Shown: positions 11,861-22,650 of the stretch, in pieces | How the letters are laid out: each line of letters begins with the position of its first letter | Numbering within the stretch: the first letter of the stretch is position 1 | DNA from: Hippophae tibetana | Taxonomy: Eukaryota; Streptophyta; Magnoliopsida; Rosales; Elaeagnaceae | Length of the DNA stretch: 64,000 nucleotides | Direction of reading: 5' to 3' | Assembly (NCBI GenBank): GCA_037013495.1 | Contig: CM072803.1 | Location: 24,151,001-24,215,000, forward strand | Notes under the pieces: model-generated | What the model was told of the DNA's origin: nothing | The model's database searches: none | What the model saw: only the letters and a program-made list of their open reading frames with translations | Program-made: the position numbers and the translations under genes

Positions 11861-12831
11861 CAACTGACGCTACACATGCGGCTAGCGTCGGTTCACGACG
11901 TGGTGAACCGACACTACGTCCAACATGGATAGTATCGGTTCTACACCAAACTGACTTTAAATTCCTTATAAGTCGATTTTTTCCAAAAACCGACTTTACA
12001 CAACGACTTAAAATACCCTTTTTTGTAGTAGTGCACAAATCTAACATTGCATCTTATATACATTCCAAACATGCAATTTTAATTTTAGAGTTCATGTTAT
12101 CATTCTTTGAGCCATGAGATTTACTAGGTTGAGCAAGAAAATCTTGCAAATTCCATAACTTTTAGAGAAATTCTTAGATACACGATTAGTGCCACTAGAA
12201 GAGCTATTCTAACCATGAAATTTAGCTCATGTGCTTGAGAAAATTGGTTACAAAGAAATTGAATCAGTTCTCATAGTACATAACACTTGAAACAAAGGAA
12301 TTATAGTCATAATTAAGGTCTCCTAACAAATACAGTACAATGTCACGCTATAGAACTAGTTCACTTATAACAATGAGTTGATCGTCAATTGTTTTAATTT
12401 GGTGAACAAAATCTTCACGAGAAAGATCGCCACATATCAACAACTGATGTCTTTCTCACAATATTAGTAGAGGTTGATCCAAAAATCCATCTCTTCACAA
12501 GACTATTCATATGATTCCAACATACAAACTTAGGTGTGAATTTTCTTGTCCCTTTAAAAAACTTAACAAATAGGTCAATTGAAGAACAATAAAATATTCA
12601 ACTCCATACACTATGATAATCAAGAGCATATGCTATCTCCTGACTAAGAAATTGATACGATTAAGCTTGATCGTGAAATTGGGATTAATAGGTGAATAAC
12701 TAACAACAGATGTTACAGATTGAACATCATTAATGTGAATAAAAGTTTAAAAATATTTAGTATCTATTAATGCCATTGATGAGATTGTTTGTTACATATC
12801 CTCAAGATCTTAAATGCTCTGACACCATAAA

Positions 12832-13018
12832 TGATTATAAATGAATATTGAATTTGTTAACTACTCGTATAATGATACAATGCATACGCAAGGTTCCTTA
12901 TATACAAGAGTGCTATTTGCAAACTTCTAGCTAACTAGCTTTATAACTCTAACTATTTATGGAGCACACAATAATAACATACATTACAATGCACACAAGG
13001 TACATAATAGTACTAACA
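12832..13018 (-). repeat. 5' LTR of the copia relic, copy 2 (187 bp)
   Basis: On the minus strand it begins TGTTAGTAC and ends TTATAATCA. It has the same length as the copy 1 LTR. Confidence 0.7.
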
Positions 13019-13600
13019 GTTAATATAGCTAATAATCTAGTACATTTAGTCATCTTACCATTTTAAATTTAGACACAATCATTTCTTCTTGTAAATTTTA
13101 TTTTTTTGGATCCTTTCTTTTAGTAAAAAACTTAAATTAGATTGATGTTTGAAGAAAAAAATGTCACAATTGATGTGACAATTTTTTAATGGATAGAGTT
13201 ATGTAGGCGCGATTGTAATTATCATTAATATTGTGCTATATCACTTGTAATTTATTTAAAACTTGTGACAAATAGACTTTTTTAAACAATAAATGTGCAT
13301 TTAAAAACCACAAATGTACTTCATTAAATGCTTCCAATAAAATAAAAAAATTGTAATAAATTGATACATTTTATTAAATATAAGTATTACTAATTTACCA
13401 TTTGGAAAATAAATATAAAAAAGATACATAAAATAAACGAACCCCAATATATTTTCAAGAAATCATCCATCCTAACACTACTCATGACCAATTTTGCGTA
13501 AATATTACAAAATTGTGATAGATTTAAACGCATTAGTACTGGTATGATCAGACCTGCACCTCTGACTGGTTCGATGCTATTTTAATTTCAATATATATGC
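13019..13600. other. Non-coding AT-rich interval, copy 2
   Basis: Equivalent of 1970-2570; nothing else seen. Confidence 0.5.
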
Positions 13601-13606
13601 TTTTAA

Positions 13607-13900
13607 TTAACAGCTACAAAACACCAAACACTTCACCAGACATTTTATGTACATTTCCGGGAGTGTTCTCTCTTTGCATATTCTTATAACACATTTTTTG
13701 TAACAAATAATATTTACAGGCATCCCTAGAGAAATTGAATCAAGGTCTTCTAATGGATGCGTATTTAGTGGAGGGGGAAGACTTGGAAAATTATAATTTC
13801 CCGAAACTAGAGAAGCTTCAAATACGAAAATGATGATACTCATACCAACTATTATAAGTGATGTTCTAGTTATACTAAACTTCAATCTTTTTAAGGCCAT
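13607..13900 (-). CDS. Small secreted cysteine-rich peptide, copy 2
   Basis: 97 aa from the ATG at 13900, paralogue of 2579-2872. The hydrophobic signal-type segment is unchanged over residues 6-29. The 13 substitutions fall mostly in the proline-rich linker and between the cysteines (for example residues 41, 52, 59, 74, 80, 81, 89). All seven Cys and their spacing are kept. By hand count there are 16 non-synonymous and 6 synonymous nucleotide differences and no indels, although the flanks have many. This pattern fits a secreted peptide under weak or diversifying selection on its mature part; relaxed evolution after duplication would look similar. The family is not recognised. Confidence 0.5.
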   Translation of the reverse strand: MALKRLKFSITRTSLIIVGMSIIIFVFEASLVSGNYNFPSLPPPLNTHPLEDLDSISLGMPVNIICYKKCVIRICKERTLPEMYIKCLVKCLVFCSC

Positions 13901-14166
13901 ATTGTTATTCCATAACTCTCATTTTAATATATATATAGAAATATAAAAATATTATTAATCTTTCTTTTTAAACTTATAGGAAAGTTAATTCCACGATATA
14001 TATGATATTAAATTTGAAGATTATATATTTAAATTTTATTAATTCTTACAATTAAATTATAAATATTTAACTTATCGTAAAATTAACATTTATAAATAAA
14101 TTATATAATATATAAAAATAATATTTAATGTTACAATTTTTGGGAGAGTTTTTCTACTAAAAATAT

Positions 14167-14337
14167 ACAAAGCTCAAGTCGGTTTATAGGGGCAAACGCC
14201 CTTTAGACTTTGATAGGCGTGATGTGTATAATATTGAAAATAAATAATTTAAAACCTTTACCCGATACGTATTTGGTCAAATATAATGGCTTTTGGGCAA
14301 CTTATAATTACATCGCATTAATCCATTTTATTATTAG
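14167..14337 (-). promoter_or_regulatory. Conserved upstream block and TATA-like box of the peptide gene, copy 2
   Basis: Counterpart of 3140-3310, with TATA-like text at about 14182-14188 on the minus strand, about 282 bp before the ATG at 13900. Confidence 0.4.
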
Positions 14338-14339
14338 GG

Positions 14340-15130
14340 AAAAAATGATATGTACTCATCTTTGGTTACCCATCGAATTTGATAAGTAATTTAATTATAA
14401 TTTTATGGCTGAGAAGTTAAGTACTAAATAATTTTATTTATTGAGGTATTATTCATTAAATTATATTATTTTTTATCTTTATTAATTATTAAATATTTAT
14501 TTATTTTTAAATAAAATTATATTAATCTTAATTTTTATTAACTTAAAATATCAAATCTTCATACATTATTTATAAAATTAATGAACAATTTTTTTATTTA
14601 TATATTTGAATTTTTAACTAAGTTGAAAGCGTGGTCGAATCCTATGATTTCTTAACAACATCATCAAAGTTGTTGCTTTTTAAAAAAAAAATAGTTTTTT
14701 TTTCTAATTTTTTAAATATAATGAATAAAAAGTAAATTTATCAAAAAAAATTATTTAATGCTGGGCATTTTACATGACAACCAATTGAGGGTATTTTTGG
14801 TTTTTAATGGTCTTCTCAAGTAATAAAGAAAATCAAATTCAAAAAACCAAAATGGAAAATAAAAAAACTGAGAAGTAAAAAAAAAATGAAAAAAATTAAA
14901 CTGTAAAAATTCATATGTTTTCACGTTTTTTCTCATTTGTTTTTAATTTTTTTACCCCTAAAAACCAAAAATACCCTCACTTTAATTGCCTTGTGTTGTG
15001 ATACTTGACAACTAAATGGAAATTTTTAGAAAAAGTTGTACTTATCCTCGTTCATTGCCAGTACATGACACCTCAGTAGAATTTTCAAGACAAGCTTGTA
15101 ATTGATATATCTAAAAATTATAGGATCAAT
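14340..15130. other. Non-coding AT-rich interval, copy 2
   Basis: Poly-A/T runs and no supportable gene; the 61-codon open frame at 14751-14936 is low-complexity Phe-rich text. Confidence 0.5.
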
Positions 15131-15970
15131 CCTAGTAGTATTGTACACGTTCCATTCTATCCGATTATATTCGATTTTAAGTAAATAAATTTTAATCAAA
15201 TCAAACCGTTTATATTGTTCAAATTGAATTGAACTGTTTGACTATTAAAAATGTTATAATTGAACAATTTGATTAACGGTTTTAACGATCCGATTAATAA
15301 TACATAAATATAATACAATGTATTCTAAAAAATAATTTTTGATTTAAATAACATATATTTAATTACATTTTGTTACCCACTACTCTATTTAAATAACTTA
15401 TTAATATTAAGAAAGTAAGTAAAAAAATCAAGAATTTCTAGTTGCAAAACAAACTTTATTGGAATCAGTCATTCATTTCTAATTTTGGGTTTATATTCTA
15501 TCATTTTAACATTATCTATACAACATAATCAAAATTTAGGTCAGAGTTCATTATTTGATATAATTAGTTAGATAAAACAATTTTTATTACAAGTTAGTAT
15601 GATCTTAATCTTATATTATTAAGTATAAACAAATTATAACCTACAATTAAGGCATTGTTTTTGGAATTATGAGGATGAAGTTACTTTGACATCAATTAGG
15701 GACATACTAAATTTTCAAAAAAAATGGCTAAATTAAATTATGAAAAAGATATTTGAAAATGGCATGACTAAAAATAACAAAACAAATTATAACCTCCAAG
15801 AAATATTATATCATCAACCAACTAAAAAGATAAACAATAAAAATAACCTTTTAGGAACTCACATTTCTCATTTCAATTGAAACTTAAGAAAGTGAAATCA
15901 TAGTAAGTATTACTTCAAAATTTATCTGATTACACAGCGAGTTCACTGCCATTAATGTATCATCATAAAA

Positions 15971-16113
15971 ACCTTGCTTATTATGTAACTCTAGTTTTTG
16001 CTTCAAGATCATGAAGCTTATGCTTTTGTGCATCTATTTGTTGAAGAACTTATTGATTTTGGTGTTGAAGAACTTATTGATTTTGGTATTGAAGAACTGC
16101 TGCATCAACTTGA
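15971..16113 (-). pseudogene. Captured BRE1/HUB-like fragment, copy 2
   Basis: Same fragment as 4655-4773, with VLQYQNQ and QKHKLHDLEAK. It carries an extra internal direct repeat of about 24 bp near 16040-16095 and in-frame stops. Confidence 0.55.
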
Positions 16114-16291
16114 TGACATACACAAATTTTTAGGATATCCCTATTGGAATTGTTATTTGAATCGGTAAAAATATGTAACCAGAAATGTAAGCATCAATTA
16201 ATAACTTAGTTATTGTTAGTCATGCCATCAACTTAGTTATTATTAGATACTGCATGTATATATTTTCACTGTTAAATTTAACCAAACCAAA

Positions 16292-16430
16292 CCTCGGACC
16301 ATTGCAATTACATGTACAATTGAAGGCTTTGGTAGAAGAAATGCAAGCTATAATTAAGGGATTAGAAAAGGTCAAACAGGAGCTGAAAATATTTGAAAAT
16401 GATGGTCATATTTTGGAAACATTTTGTAAG
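16292..16430 (+). pseudogene. Captured formin FH2 exon fragment, copy 2
   Basis: Encodes LKALVEEMQAIIKGLEKV and ELKIFENDGHILETFCK, matching the plant formin FH2 domain, with a GT right after the exon at 16431. It lies in a 73-codon open frame starting at 16254 but has no functional context. Confidence 0.6.
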
Positions 16431-16890
16431 GTCATGTATTATCTTTTGCAGTTTCCATTATGTTCTCAATTTTGATAATAGAAAAAACATAGAGCGAGAG
16501 ATAATGTAGATAAGAGATACATAGATACTTATTCCGTCATTGGATGACAGGATTGGAGGCAAGGTTGGCTGGCACTAGAGGCAAGGCTGGATGGATGGTA
16601 TTGGAGGCGGCGACGATGCAGATGCCAAAGAGGGTATTAAGAACTAGGGTTTCGAACGAACAGATTAACATTATATAATACTAATTTTTTAATATATTAT
16701 TCATTATGGTCTAATTTGGTCTGACCGGTTTTAAAATTAGAATAACCAAACCAAATCGTTTGAAAATCGGTTTCAATTAATACAAATCGGACCGGACCAT
16801 GTGATTTATAAAATTGTTTGATCCAGTCTCATTTGATTTGATTTTTCAGTTTAAATTGATTTGATTCGATTTTTAGACACCCATAATCTT

Positions 16891-17340
16891 TACTATAAAT
16901 ACAACTTTTCATCCATGAATCATTCCATCTAAAAGTTGCTATGTTAAAAGAAATAGGCATTTTACTTACATTTTTGGATATCCATGATTATTTGCATTAT
17001 TGGTTTAATTTTTTCTCGATTAATTTCTGAGACGAGAGCGATTTAAGGTATTATTCGATCACAAAGTAGCAATTTTAGAACAGATACAATTATACTGATA
17101 TCCATTCCTGTCCGTATCCAATATATATTATATTTATTTAATTCATTTATATATTTATTAAAATAGTTTTGATTTTAGATATTATTTATTACCTGTAGAT
17201 TAAAATTGTCCCCAAAATATTATATCAAAAATTGTCTCTTGTCTCTGTGCCCATTTCTAATAGCAATGAGTAAAATTAATAAACAATTGACACCTCAATC
17301 TCACAAAAAACCTAGTTTTTCAAGTAATGAGTCAAGCGGG
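16891..17340. other. Spacer between duplication and pararetrovirus relic
   Basis: AT-rich, no gene or defined repeat seen. Confidence 0.45.
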
Positions 17341-20300
17341 GATTTTCCTTTATATATTTATTGAAATAGTTTGATAGTTTTACAATCCTTAAATTCATTT
17401 ACGAGAGTTTTATCCCACCATATGGTAAAATTACGTCTTGTAAGACATGAAAATGTATTTGAGAAAGTAATTAAATAATCCCATTTAATTATCCAAGGAA
17501 TTTTGTGTAATTAAACAAAGAACATTAGTGTGTGATCACTATCTTGTATATGGTTAAAATTGCTTTCTTCAAACTATTTATAAGCCTTTAATACTTGTGA
17601 AGGAAAGATATCCCAAGTTGGTCCAAAAAAAGAAAACCAATTACGAAACCAATTAAGAAAATCATGAAAAACATGGTGATCTCCTGTTTTAAACTGGATA
17701 TACCATGTGTGAGTCCTTTGAGAGTTTTGATACCATAGGGTTTGATCCCATGCCTACATATACTCAAAATAATCATAGGTTATGAGTTGCATCCTACGGT
17801 CCTTGACCCTTTCTCTTCCATAAAGATTGGTATCCTAATCTGCTTTGGAAAATACTCTCGTTATTTTTAGAGTGGAAAAAGTTATTTTTTCCATTTCTCA
17901 TATTATGATTAATGTCGACTAAACCACTTTCTTTTAAAATGAATTCGTAGAAATCTCACAACTACAAAAAAAGGTATTTAAGTCAATATGTCAAGTCGAT
18001 TTTTGGAAAAAAAACCAACTTATAATGAATTTAAAGTCGGTTCGGTGTAAAACTGACACTATCCACGTAGGACGTAGCGTTGGTTCTAGGTGTCAACCGA
18101 TGCTACGCTACGTGGATAATGTCAGTTCACTACGTCAATCGATGCTACGTCCATGTGTAGTGTTGATTTGATACGTCAATCGACTCTATGTTCTACGTGG
18201 ATAGCGTCGATTGACAAGTAAAACCGACGCTATACACGTAGATAAATTCTTTTTTTCTTCTTTCTTCCCCAGACATAAATTATTCCAAGCGCTGCATAAC
18301 TCTAAAAAACCCAAAACCTCCTCCATTTCTCCTCCACTCTTTCCCATTTTTCGGTCACCTACGACTACCAATTCCAGCGCCGGTTAATGGGTTTTCTTCT
18401 TCTCTAACTAATCTTTTAGATACCCTATTTTTTTGAGCAAAATACTCAAAAATTTTATACATATTTCTTACTTACAAAAAACACCATTTTTCTTCATTTC
18501 CTTCATTTTGTCACTTCATTTACTCTTGTAAGTATTTCTATTAATTCTACGCACTTATTATTCATATTTTTTTTTCTGTTATTATGTGTTATTATTTATG
18601 TGTATAATTTTTTGTATTATGTATGTAGGTTTGTATTATAACATCAGGAGAAGAATATGATAATTTTGAATAACATAGAACAACACAATGATAATTTTTC
18701 TACAATTATTTGTATTATTTAAACTACTTGTTAAATAGATTTTGTTTTTTTCCTACTATTATTTAGTGATCAAATACAGATTTTAATTTGAGTATAACAG
18801 AAAATAAGTAAATTTTGTAAAAAATTAAAAATTAAAAATTTAAAGTCGGTTCAACGTGTGAACCGACTTTAAATTTTAAGTCATTTCATTTAAAGTTGAT
18901 TTTTAATTAACTTAAATACCTCTCTTTGTAGTAGTGTCTCTTGTTTTAAGAACAATAAAAAATGATAAATTATCTTTAAGATAAATTGATACTACTTTTC
19001 AGGTGATTTGTTTATATCTTCAAACTCTATTATAAAAAGTATCTTTCTTGCTACTTCAATAAACTCACCCTTTTTAGAGAGTTTTTGAGTTTTCTTTTTA
19101 GAAGAATTGGCTACTTGAGGAGCTATTTATTTGCCTCATTTCTTCATGGGTTGCCTTGTAGATACTTTCTGGTTAGAAAGTCAGAAAGAGAATTCGAGTC
19201 TCCATTAATGAACTCTATATAAAAATAAAATATAGAGCATTTGGCTTGCTACCTAGTGAAAATTTGTTTCTTGGCTAGGTTTTTAACATCCTTTTCAAGG
19301 ACTTCTTTGGTAGATTTGCAATCGATTCTTAATAAGAACTTCTAATTTAAAAAATTTCTTGAAACTTGGAAATATAGATAACTATAGCTAATATTTATTT
19401 TTTGATGGTAGAGTAGTTCTTTTGAAATGGTTTCCAAGTGCCTGAAGTGAAGCGAACAATGCTCTCTTTTATAGCTATTCATTACATGAGGATTCTCCCA
19501 AATCCTGTTTCAAATGCGTTAGTCTCAATAATCTTAAATGTGTCAAAATGATGTAAAGATAAGCATAGGAGCTCTTTGGTTCTTAACTTTATGAGTTGAA
19601 TTGCTTTAGTATATGCTTGACCCCATTCACATGGATTTATCTTTAATCTGTCATAAAGAGATTTGGTGTCTAGGTGAAGATTTTTATAAAAAATCTGATA
19701 AATAATTAAAGTTGTCTATAAATCTCTGTAATTGTTATTTTCTTCCTAATTTCATCAGAAAATTTTTCAACAAAGACAATTGAACGATGAATTAGAGTTA
19801 TTGACCCTTGAGCAATGTTATGCCCTAAAAAATGGACTTTAGTTTGAAAAGGTTTTATTTTCTTAACAGAGACTACCAATCCTACTTCTTTGATTATTTT
19901 AAAGAATATATTTACATGCTTCCAACGATGCTCAATAAAGTTTGAATAAACCAACACATCATCAAAATAAACAATGGAAAAACTCATATAAGGGTTAAAT
20001 ATCTCATTCATGGTTTTCGAAATTATGAAGGGGCATTTTTAAGTCCAAATGACATAACATTCCACTCATAATGTCCAAAAAGAACAATAAAAGCGACTTT
20101 ATATCAATCTTTTGGGGCAATTTGAATTTATTAATAACCACTTTTTAGGTCAAATTTCGAGAAGACTACCGCCTTATAAAGACGATTTAATCAGTCCTTC
20201 TTAGGTATTGAATAACTAATGCACCTTAATAACCGATTTAAGAGTTTGTAGTTGATTAGCAATCCGGTATTAGTTTTATAAAGGCTAGTTGAATCTTTCC

Positions 20301-21340
20301 TTTCTTAGAACTAAATTTGGATGATGATGAGGTGTTTGAAGAGGAATGAGTGTTTTCTGTTGTTTGTATATAATTTTCTATACGGGTAAGTTGGTTTCCA
20401 ACTGTTTGTAAAAACAAATTAGTATAATTAGCATGTTCGATCACTTGGTTTACTGATTCATCTGTAGCTAAGGTATTTGGTTAAAAGACCCTTGTTTATA
20501 AGGGACAACTAAAGCTTTATCAATTATCTTTATGGCAACTAATGGATGATGAATTGCTAGGACCTTTTCTCCTAAAGATAATGATTATTATTTATGAACC
20601 TTTTCAAGGTTTTGGACTTTTGGTAGTGAAATTTCCTTCTGTTATGCATATCATTGAATAAAATCAAAGAAGTCTAAATTAAGGTTCTATTAGTTTTATT
20701 GGCATACTTTACGAATGCCTTATATTCTTCATAAAACATCTGATGTTGGTCTCTGTTTAGAGCATAAAATATTTTTCTCTTTTTAGAATTTTCTAGATCT
20801 TGAAACATCTTTTTTAACCTTTCATTAAAGGTTTTTTCATTAGTTACCTCCATCATGAAAACATTTGAAAACCTGGGTTTTTTTTTTTTTTTGTCAAAGC
20901 TTAAGTTAGATAAGGTTAGGCTTATATGAGCACTGTCTGTAAAGCTTTCATATCTTTTTTCTAATTGGTATATTGATTAGCTAAGTCCAGTTGGGTGCTT
21001 AACTACACCTTAAAGATGACCTTTTATTCTATTTAGAACTAAGGGTGTTAGAATGGAGGAAGATGGTGTAGATACAGTTAAGAATCTTGAATTGGAACTT
21101 GAGTCTTATAACTTAATTCTTCTATATGAATCACATTTAATTTCAACTGAGCTAAGTATTCTTTGGAATTGATGTTGGTTGATCATGAGTTAATGACAAT
21201 GGTTTTGGTAGTGTAACTTGATTCCAAGATACGATTTAAGGTACTGCTAATCTTGATTTTATCAAATGTTTAAAACATAGAAGTTTTGCCTCTTTTATTT
21301 TTTATAAAAGACTTTAAGTTTACATTTGGGTTTAATATGT
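17340..21340 (-). pseudogene. Endogenous pararetrovirus relic, polymerase part
   Basis: Decayed Caulimoviridae-type polyprotein on the minus strand. Going down in coordinate: weak upstream domains (21340-20700, including an unassigned 60-codon open stretch at 20674-20856), reverse transcriptase (about 20200-19700, with the YFDDVLV polymerase motif inside a 101-codon open stretch), RNase H (about 19650-19100) and a C-terminal region (about 18960-17340). There are many stops and frameshifts. The CACTA element at 17957-18936 interrupts the C-terminal part. The order and linker text fit petuvirus/florendovirus-like integrated sequences. It is an inert fossil; it continues in the opposite orientation beyond 21355. 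Confidence 0.72.
17957..18936. mobile_element. Small CACTA element, 980 bp, non-autonomous
   Basis: The left end CACAACTACAAAAAA (one change from CACTACTAC) and the right end TTTGTAGTAGTG are inverted repeats, flanked by a 3-bp duplication TCT (17954-17956 and 18937-18939). Subterminal GTCGGTT/AACCGAC-type motifs and an internal stretch (18420-18545) resemble the 2,879-bp element near 10856-10970 in reverse. There is no transposase. It sits inside the pararetrovirus relic, so it is younger. Confidence 0.9.
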
Positions 21341-21354
21341 TCATTACTTTGAAA

Positions 21355-22130
21355 TATACTCTATAAATAAGAGTTATAGTACTAACCTCTTTTTCCATAT
21401 CCAACCCATGAGTTTTGATATCGATTTTTAAGGGCACTTTGGTATCAGAGCCAAACTAGGAACGATTTAAGTATTTAAGTACTAGAAGCTTAAGAAAAAA
21501 ACAATTACTACTGCTCTATCTCAAACTATTTGAGGTCAATCGAGGTATAGTCGCAGTAAGACCCACAAGAGGCAGTTATAGGCGTAAGGCATAATAACTC
21601 TCAAACACAAAAACTCTCAATTAGCATAATGGAATGATTTGTAAGATCTTTATCTAGAACTTCAACCTCATATAGTTCAAGCTCTGAAACCTTAACGGTT
21701 AAAAGCAAGGAAGTTATAAAGATAGAAGATGTTGAAAGACACCTACAAAATTAGAATGTTCCTAAATATGAAATTTCGCAAGTATATAATAAATGAAGTT
21801 TTGTTTTTAAACCTGATTATATTATTAAAACTGTTGAATAAACTCTTCCTCTAATAGGAGAATCACTTGATATCAATTTACTAGGTTTAGTACAGATAAC
21901 AGTTAAACATCTAATAAGAGAAGGATTAAATAATTCAATCTTACTATGTGTCAAAGATAAAAGACACAAGAAATTCTTAAGGATCAATATATTTTAATTG
22001 TTTTTCAAAAATTTCGATCCATAATAAAGACAGTAAAGTTTCATGTAATAAAAAACATCCTTATTAAAGATCAAATACTACAATAAAACTATCATATTCC
22101 ATTCCTCGTGAAACCCAATATATACACCTA
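21355..22130 (+). pseudogene. Endogenous pararetrovirus relic, leader and movement-protein part
   Basis: Plus-strand order: a TATA-like CTCTATAAATAAG at about 21359, a tRNA-Met-type primer site TGGTATCAGAGCC at 21440-21452, then from about 21600 decayed text resembling a Caulimoviridae movement protein, with stops and frameshifts. It points away from the polymerase part on the minus strand, so the two pieces are head to head. It is not functional. Confidence 0.6.
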
Positions 22131-22650
22131 TTTAAAGCACCGAAAAGAAAGAAACACATACTTGAAAAAGAAATACATACTTTTGAGAAGCCATACTTGA
22201 AAAGGAAGCAAGAGCAGGGTAAAAAACGAATGAATCCCAAATTGGATGATGGATTGGGATGAATTGAAACAATATAATACCGTATAATTTGAAACTTAAT
22301 AATTGTGTGTTAGTGATGGTTGTGTTGTTGGCATTGGCTACGCCATCAATGGAAGCAGAGTTATCGTTGTGTTGTTAACGGTGGCTGACTTGTGTATAGA
22401 GTTGAAGAGCGAGAGAGACCTAATCCTTTTATTGCTTTGTTTTCTTCTTATTTTCATTTAAAAAAAATTGCAATTGATGGGCTAACAGAGGCTCGTCTCA
22501 TTAAAAAGATAAGATATATGTCACCGGCCCAACTCACTAATAGATGGGACAACCCAAACTTATTTAAGGTGTCCCACACCACTTGGCAAGTCTACTCTGG
22601 AATGATTTAATTTGGACACTTGTGTGAAGGAGTTAAACCTTTGGGAACTT
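22131..22650. other. Unassigned interval
   Basis: Contains a short imperfect repeat of ACATACTTGAAAA-type text at 22150-22200 and a 72-codon open frame at 22392 without recognisable content. Confidence 0.4.

Larger units (their letters stand above)
9155..12033 (-). mobile_element. CACTA (En/Spm-like) element, 2,879 bp, non-autonomous
   Basis: Terminal inverted repeats CACTACTACAAA...TTTTTTGTAGTAGTG are flanked by a 3-bp target duplication CAC (9152-9154 and 12034-12036). The empty site is preserved in copy 1 near 965-980. The subterminal zones carry repeated GTCGGTT / AACCGAC motifs, the usual transposase-binding repeats of this superfamily. The only coding remnant is a piece of TNP2 transposase on the minus strand, so the element depends on a partner. 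Confidence 0.93.
8830..13018 (-). mobile_element. Ty1/copia relic, copy 2, interrupted by CACTA
   Basis: Same relic as 660-1969: LTR at 12832-13018, PBS-like TGGTGTCAGAGC at about 12814-12826, decayed gag, and protease text near 8970-9100. The CACTA element at 9155-12033 lies within the zinc-knuckle codons. Confidence 0.7.
15134..16881. mobile_element. Pack-type hAT-like element with captured gene fragments
   Basis: The left edge reads TAGTATTGTACACG and the right edge ends GACACCCATA (GACACCCCTA in copy 1), approximating a degenerate TAGGGGTGTNNAC-type inverted terminus. Both ends run into degenerate GGTT(T/C)GGTT(T/C)-like text. AATCCTAG before the left end resembles AATCCTTA spanning the copy 1 right end, compatible with a decayed 8-bp target duplication. 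No transposase is present. Inside are a HUB-like fragment and a formin fragment in opposite orientations. The element class is an inference. Confidence 0.35.
8178..16890. repeat. Tandem segmental duplication, copy 2
   Basis: Colinear with 1-5560. It has a 2,879-bp CACTA insertion at 9155-12033 and keeps about 230 bp around 15100-15330 that copy 1 lost. Homology fades beyond 16890. Confidence 0.93.
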
